From Epichloe hybrida (Eukaryota > Ascomycota > Sordariomycetes > Hypocreales > Clavicipitaceae), in assembly GCA_019022495.1 (NCBI GenBank), contig JAFEKR010000042.1, positions 347,709 through 411,708 on the forward strand: a stretch of DNA of 64,000 nucleotides. Reading direction: 5' to 3'. Below the pieces are notes generated by a model. That model searched no databases. It worked only from the letters and a program-made list of their open reading frames with translations, and was not told the origin of the DNA. Made by a program: the position numbers and the translations under genes. Positions 58,054-64,000 of this stretch are shown here, piece by piece (the stretch's first letter is position 1; each line of letters opens with the position of its first letter).

Positions 58054-60270
58054 AGAGGTAAGTTATAATATATTATATAGGTGCCTTCGCTTTATAATTA
58101 TAAGGTTATTATATTAGCGTGTGTTTAGTTTAATAAGAACTCCTTCTTTAAGCTAGAAGAAAAGCTAGAATTAGCTTAATAAGAGAAGATATTAATAATT
58201 AAGTTACTTAAAGAGCTTAAAGCTAAAGACCTTAATAAGAAGATTAGTTAAGATCTTATTAGAATAGAGCTTAAAGAGAATAATCCTACCTCTTTACTAT
58301 TAGCTATAGGCTAGGAAAATAAGCAGTTTAAAGCAAAAACACCTCCTTATATAATAGGGGATAAAGAGGACCTTTCTAGTGCACTTTTAACCCCTTCTAA
58401 CTTCTCTTAGAAGGCGCTAGTTACTATAGAGAACTTAGAGCTTTAGGCATAAGGTAATAATACGCTATTTTGTAAGATTAATAAATTTATAAGCAAGGCA
58501 ATAGCTATACATATAGTAACTACTATAGAGACTAGTGAATTTACTATAAAAGGCAGTAAGGCTATAAAGAATTACAGTCCCTATAATAATAGTATTAATA
58601 TAAATAATATTATTACTAGGAAATATTAAAGAAAGGAAATAAGGAAAGCTAGGTAAGCATAGTTTTCTTTTACTTTCTTAATAGCGTTCTAAGGAACTTA
58701 ATATAGTTTATATATTAAAGATATACCTCTAGAACCTACGTATTATTATTAGGCAATAGCCTTATTGTATTATAACCACTAGAAGGAAGTGATTATAAAG
58801 GAGCTTTTAAAGCTTTAATCCTTAAACTACTAGGAGAATATACTAGATAAATTATTTAATCTTAAGGAGATTATTAACCTTAGATAGGTTTTTAAGTATA
58901 AAACTAATAAAAAAGGTATTATTATAGAGTTTAAGGCTTAAATAGTAGTCTAAGGTAACTAATAACTAAAGGATAACCTTAATAACTACACTACTATACT
59001 TACTTTATAATCTTTGCGTATACTACTTGCTATTTACTATACTAATAATCTTAATACGCGTTAATATAATGTTTAGAATGCTTTCCTATATATAGAACTT
59101 AAAGAACCTATTTTCTATTAGCTACTAGAGGGTATAAATACATAAGGTTATCTCTAGAAGATAACTAGAGCATTATATAGGCTATAGGAAGCTCCTTAAT
59201 AATGGTTTTTATACCTAATATAATTCCTATTAAATCTTAGCTTTATTTAAGGAAAGGAAGACCTATATATCTTCACAAAAGGCAGATTTATCCTGTTTTT
59301 CTACGTAGATAACATTATAGTGCTATTTCTAAACGGATTTAAAGTAAAATTTAAAGAGCTATATAAGTAGTTAATAAATAGTCTAGATATTAAAGACTAA
59401 GGTGATTTAAAGTGGTTCCTAGGCATTAAAATCATTAGGAATTATAATACTAAAGAGATATAGTTATTATAGGAATTATATATTTAAAAGATAGCTTAGA
59501 AGTTTATCCCTAATATTATTAATAATGATTTAAAGAGCTTAATTATAACACCTCTAATAATAGCTATAATAGTCCTAAATAATAGTTAGGCTACTAATAA
59601 AGAGATTAATTACTATAGAGTAGTTATTAGCTCTTTAGTTTATCTTTGTATTATTAGAAGACTTAATATAGCCTTTATAGCTTTAAAGCTAGCCTCCTTT
59701 ATAATAAACCCTTTAATAAAGCATATTAAGCTTATAAAGGCTACTCTAATATATGCTTAAAACACAAGGAAGTTATATATCTAATACTTAGGAGTAAATA
59801 GCTTTAACACACTCTTCTCTAGCACTAATGCCTCTCTTAGTAATAACCCTAATACTTAGAAATTAATATAAGGTTATGTCTTTATTATATATAGAGCTAT
59901 AATTAATTAGAAGTCTAGGAGGTAGTATTATATAATAACCTTAAGTATAGAAGCAAAGCTCTTTATATTAAATTATAGAGTAAAAGAGCGTATATCTCTA
60001 GGTAAACTGCTTTATAATATTAGCGTATAAGTCCCTCCTTTATTAATTATCTAGTGTAATAATAAGTAAATAATTTGCATTATAGAACATAAGGAAAGAA
60101 GGCTTTAAACTAGTTTAAAGCATCTTAATATAAATTAAATGTGGATTTAAGAGTAATATACCCTAGGTAATATTAAGGTAAATTAGTTAAAGACCTTTAA
60201 GATACTTACTAATAGCTTTATAAAGCCTTTATTAGGGCAGATATATAAGGAATTCTATTACTAGATTAGC
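58054..60270 (+). pseudogene. outer copia pol, right part (integrase end, RT, RNase H)
   Basis: Stops occur throughout, yet landmarks of copia pol can be read on plus. The end of integrase is at about 58060-58150. A relic of the ALYGLKQAP block, with a stop in it, lies at about 59169-59198. The RT active site reads YVDN at 59302-59313, where YVDD is expected; a G-to-A change explains it. An RNase H relic lies at about 59900-60270. Confidence 0.75.
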
Positions 60271-60362
60271 TTATAGGAAATTCCTGCTTAATTATAATAC
60301 TAGAAAATTATTATAATCTTTTCCTATACTTATAATCTTTAGCTTTAATAAATATCTTAGCT

Positions 60363-60370
60363 AAGGGAGG
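60363..60370 (+). other. polypurine tract of the outer element
   Basis: AAGGGAGG, two bases before the 3' LTR. Confidence 0.6.
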
Positions 60371-60372
60371 TG

Positions 60373-60604
60373 TGTTAGAGAGAGCTCCCTTAAAGCATAG
60401 GTTATATAAGGGTAACGCGTATTAATAGGGATAAAACGTAAGGTTAGACATTAGTGGATATAATGTATTAGAAGTACCTCTGTAGACTAGTTATTACTAT
60501 AGCGCACTGTGTACCTTTTAGGTATAAAAGTCAGGTGCTGTCTGCACCTCTGATTGACCGAAATTGAACGCTTTCTATCATCCATTTACACCCCTACCTT
60601 GACA
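60373..60604 (+). repeat. 3' LTR of the outer element (232 bp)
   Basis: Starts TGTTAGAGAGAGC (mutated) and ends CCCCTACCTTGACA (unmutated). Its last 120 bp or so keep C and G at sites where the 5' LTR has T and A, the mirror image of that copy. Confidence 0.9.
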
Positions 60605-60609
60605 GTCAC
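60605..60609. repeat. target-site duplication GTCAC, right copy (outer element)
   Basis: Matches 48018-48022. Six bases separate it from the KEI1 stop codon (60616-60618). Confidence 0.85.
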
Positions 60610-60615
60610 CATTCA

Positions 60616-61447
60616 TCATACCTTGCCAGCCAGGGGTCCACTACTATGTGGCTTCCGTTGAACATTCCTCTCCCAATTTTCCAGGCCGGGAATATCCATC
60701 CAGTATCCTCTCCCAAACGACACCATAAAACGACCAAGTCGTCCTTTACGCCCATCGCCGTCAGGGAGATCCAGAGCGAAAGGTCCTTCGCGTTCGTCAA
60801 CTCCAGGTCCCTCAAGAATCATCAATTGCATGTATTTTTGCAAAACCTGCCGGGCGAATGCCATCACTACAACGGTGAAATATACCCGGATAAGCGTTAG
60901 TCCAACAATCAAGATCATGCTGGTCGCCGTCTCCTGCGGCACGACCTTCCCATGAATGGCGCTTTGGCGGCGTAGACCCTCGAAGCCCTCAGAAACAACA
61001 TTTGGTAAAGACAAAGCTTTTGCTTCCCCTCCCGCGCTGGTGCTGGCAAAATACCAATCAAGCCCAAAAGCAGCGGTGTAAGCTCCATTTATCGTGGTAT
61101 CAAGAAAATAAAGCCATGCTAGAGCTAGACACTCAAAGAGGCTCTGTCGTCGGATATGGGGGATAAGATAGACGAGCAAGCCAAGAACTCCGATCGAGTA
61201 CACGTATGTCGAGAGCTGGAGAAGAGACAGCTGATAGCCCGTCAAAATCGCCAGCAGGCCGTAGACTCCTGTGACTTTGTTGAATACTAGCGCTAACGAT
61301 ATAAGCTCAGTGCCAGTCTGGAGACCGACCAAGCCGAAAAGACTCTGCATGATTGTTAGCATATTACACGGTCCGAGGAATAGAGCATGCGCTGGTTCCC
61401 ACCTGGGGTCTTGGAGCCCTTAAAAAGAGTCTTGTAAATTTAGACAT
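60616..61447 (-). CDS. KEI1: inositol phosphorylceramide synthase subunit KEI1
   Basis: Exons are 61447-61403 and 61344-60616 on minus, giving 257 aa. The 58-bp intron (GTGGGA, branch GCTAAC, acceptor TGCAG) joins LFLRAPRPQ to SLFGLVGLQTGTELIS. This start fits the family better than the ATG at 61362. Kei1 is a Golgi membrane protein that partners the Aur1 catalytic subunit in making inositol phosphorylceramide. Family blocks include TGTELISLALVFNKVTGVYG and YQLSLLQLSTYVYSI, and about four hydrophobic spans are visible. The C-terminus ends LAGKV and the outer retrotransposon begins a few bases later. AAG-GTATGA at the stop could also be a splice donor, so loss of a former last exon cannot be ruled out. 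Confidence 0.88.
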
Positions 61448-62212
61448 GATTCCAGCGGCGGCACAGCAAGAAGCGTGGTTGATAAAGACGCAAGATTAAA
61501 TGGCAAAAGGTGAAAGGGGCTAAAGTCCGCGCTGTCCGCGCCGACCGGTGTCTACAACCTTTATTATTGATGGATGATAATACCAGAGCGTCTCAGCATA
61601 GCACGTGACCTTGTCGATCTCTGCTCCACTTTATTGAAGCAAGCTTTCGTTCGTAATATCATTAGCCTGTCTGACAACGTGTGCAATTACATATAACTTA
61701 TTGATTTTTAAAAAAAAATTACGTCATTGGTTATGGCCAATGCATCAATCCTGATGCAACGAGAGCCTCAAAGTGTTTCTGTCTCTTACTGCACAAAGTC
61801 CACTCTGGCGCGTAGGCGAACGATCGTGAAGTGATTCATTCGTGATCAGATCTCGTCTGAGCTACTAAGCGCATTGCCTACTTAGTGGGCCTACTTAGTA
61901 GTAGGTCATCACAAATGAGTGATCGTGGAATGCGGGTGTAGAACAAAAGCAGTCCCATCATCGATTGGTTAGTGACATGTGCAATTGTGCTGATATGACT
62001 TGTGAAATAGACGGTGGTTTCGCATATTCATAGTAGAATTCCATAACTTGTAACTCTGTATGTGGGATATAATACAAGCCGTTCGCCCAAATTCGTACCC
62101 TGTGCGTCCATATTATTTCCCGCAAGCCCTGTATGGATGTAAAGCGCATCAAAAGAATCTACACAAATCCTTGTGAAGCAATTCCGACATCTATCAAGCA
62201 TGAACATCGACT
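61448..62212. promoter_or_regulatory. KEI1 promoter / YPT6 3' region
   Basis: About 765 bp without a gene. It holds paired CCAAT boxes in inverted orientation (ATTGG 61726-61730, CCAAT 61737-61741). Beside them are a TTACGTCA element (61719-61726) and a 7-bp-arm inverted repeat TGCATCA-N4-TGATGCA (61741-61758), about 280-310 bp upstream of the KEI1 ATG. Repeated CTACTTAG/CTACTAAG words lie at 61861-61900. Confidence 0.5.
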
Positions 62213-63128
<916 letters not shown>

Positions 63129-63736
63129 GATGGACAATCACTTATTCAGTGTCTGCCTACACTGCCGTCGGATATGCAGTATCGAGCTGTGACTTGTAGC
63201 TGGATGTGATTTGGGAACAAGTCGACAGTGTGCAGGAAACTTTGGATGCAACTCGCAGCTGAGAAATGCTACTATAGTAGCAATTTTAGAGACGCAGCGC
63301 TTCCTGCGAAACGAGGGACCGCTCAGGGGGAAAAGGCGTAGTGCCGTGTCACAAAAGCGAGGTGACACGGAAAGTGTGAAGACAGGTTGTGTAGATATTG
63401 ATGTCAAGTACTGTCTCGCGAAATGTGCATCATGTGCCGGGCTTGCAATGCGTTGTAGTCTTGATCATGAACAGGAGGTGCCTACGTAGGGTACTTGTTG
63501 GGTGCCATGGTGCTAATAAGTTGCAAGGCACATATCCATTATTATAGTGTCTTATTAAAAGCAACGTATTATAACTCGTGGCTGACTTGCGCTCCACAAA
63601 AAAAATGGTTTTGATAATCCCCACCAAACAGCGAATTGTTTATCAAAGCATTTCTTTCCTCGGTTAATCTTAAAATTCATCCTATTCTAAACGACCAACG
63701 CAGTTTCAGAGAAGGCCTTTCGAAGAAGGCATTAAC
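63129..63736. promoter_or_regulatory. divergent promoter YPT6/NOP53
   Basis: 608 bp between the two start codons. No gene is supported; the plus frame 63211-63489 has no family features. Confidence 0.5.
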
Positions 63737-64000
63737 ATGCCTTTGATTCAATCCCGCGCCTCTGGCTCAACGAAAGCCCCGAGACAATTTGAACAATCCT
63801 CACGGAAAGGGAAAAAGGCATGGCGGAAGAATGTCAATGTAACAGAGATCGAACGAGGCTTGGCAGAACTAAACGAGGAAGTTATAAGAGGGTATGTACA
63901 ACCACGTTCACCAAGGCTTACATTCAACATTAACACAATACTTCAGTGGGGTCATAAGAGAGAAAAAGTCATCGGAACTCTTTACCATCGACCTTCAAGG
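63737..64000 (+). CDS. NOP53: ribosome biogenesis protein NOP53 (partial, runs off the window)
   Basis: Exon 1 is 63737-63890 and exon 2 starts at 63947 and continues past the window edge. The 56-bp intron has GTATGT and TTCAG and joins EEVIRG to GVIREKKSSELFTIDL in phase. The N-terminal APRQFEQSSRKGKKAWRKN block and the following ELNEE helix are characteristic of Nop53 (human GLTSCR2/PICT1). That protein is a nucleolar factor that brings the Mtr4-exosome to 5.8S rRNA precursors in 60S subunit maturation. Only about 69 residues are visible, so the assignment rests on this conserved start. Confidence 0.85.
   Translation, partial: MPLIQSRASGSTKAPRQFEQSSRKGKKAWRKNVNVTEIERGLAELNEEVIRGYVQPRSPRLTFNINTILQWGHKREKVIGTLYHRPSR

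Larger units (their letters stand above)
48023..60604 (+). mobile_element. outer Ty1/copia LTR retrotransposon, RIP-degraded, split by a nested element
   Basis: Two 232-bp LTRs in direct orientation bound the element, with 5-bp GTCAC duplications outside. Removing the 7145-bp nested insertion (element plus one target copy) leaves about 5.44 kb, normal for copia. The order on plus is gag-like, protease-like, integrase, reverse transcriptase, RNase H; integrase before RT defines copia. The interior is extremely AT-rich with stop codons throughout, and differences between LTRs are transitions, as RIP produces. It is not autonomous. Confidence 0.9.

Overview
The window is nuclear DNA from a filamentous ascomycete (Pezizomycotina), most likely a Sordariomycete of the Hypocreales type. 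The evidence is short GT-AG introns of about 52-190 bp with CTAAC/CTGAC-type branch sites, divisionally conserved proteins (class III chitin synthase, KEI1, HSM3, a fused sulfite reductase beta chain), an Asp f 4-like secreted protein, and an AT-rich block with the C-to-T/G-to-A decay expected from repeat-induced point mutation (RIP). I assign no species. Exon joins were worked out by eye from splice sites, reading phase and family fit. Every complete spliced model gives an intact frame.

Layout. 1-18 kb is gene-poor: a 307-bp inverted-repeat element (703-1009), a four-exon AAA+ ATPase (2540-5975), an Asp f 4-like secreted protein (8938-9834), phosphoserine aminotransferase (11982-13293), a DUF1308 protein (14667-16277) and a small cysteine-containing secreted protein (16657-17055, minus). 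The long spacers here are rich in TACTCCGTA and TACATGTA motifs. 18-47 kb is a dense housekeeping block: LAT1 (PDH E2), SEC7 (ARF-GEF), HSM3/PSMD5-like, RPC31, NUP49, FIP1, an M50B-like membrane peptidase, a secreted GH32 invertase, class III chitin synthase and MET5 (sulfite reductase beta). Several pairs are divergent and share compact promoters (LAT1/SEC7, HSM3/RPC31, NUP49/FIP1, invertase/chitin synthase).

48.0-60.6 kb is one insertion made of two nested Ty1/copia retrotransposons in opposite orientation. The outer element (48023-60604, plus) has 232-bp LTRs and a GTCAC target duplication, and is heavily RIP-mutated. The inner one (50909-58048, minus) has 817-bp LTRs and a GTTAT target duplication, sits in the outer integrase region and is less damaged. 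The outer element ends 6 bp past the stop codon of KEI1.

60.6-64 kb holds KEI1 (inositol phosphorylceramide synthase subunit), YPT6 (Rab6 GTPase) and the start of NOP53 (60S biogenesis). KEI1, YPT6 and SEC7 all act at the Golgi, and chitin synthase and invertase are secretory cargo. This is loose functional proximity, not an operon.

I did not find a clear undescribed multi-gene system. The most unusual signals are in the retroelements: complementary RIP-free edges in the two outer LTRs, a shared primer-binding site resembling an initiator-tRNA anticodon arm, seven tandem hairpins in the inner leader, and a cluster of palindromes in the inner LTR. The recurring TACTCCGTA nonamer and the inverted-repeat element are also worth a second look.
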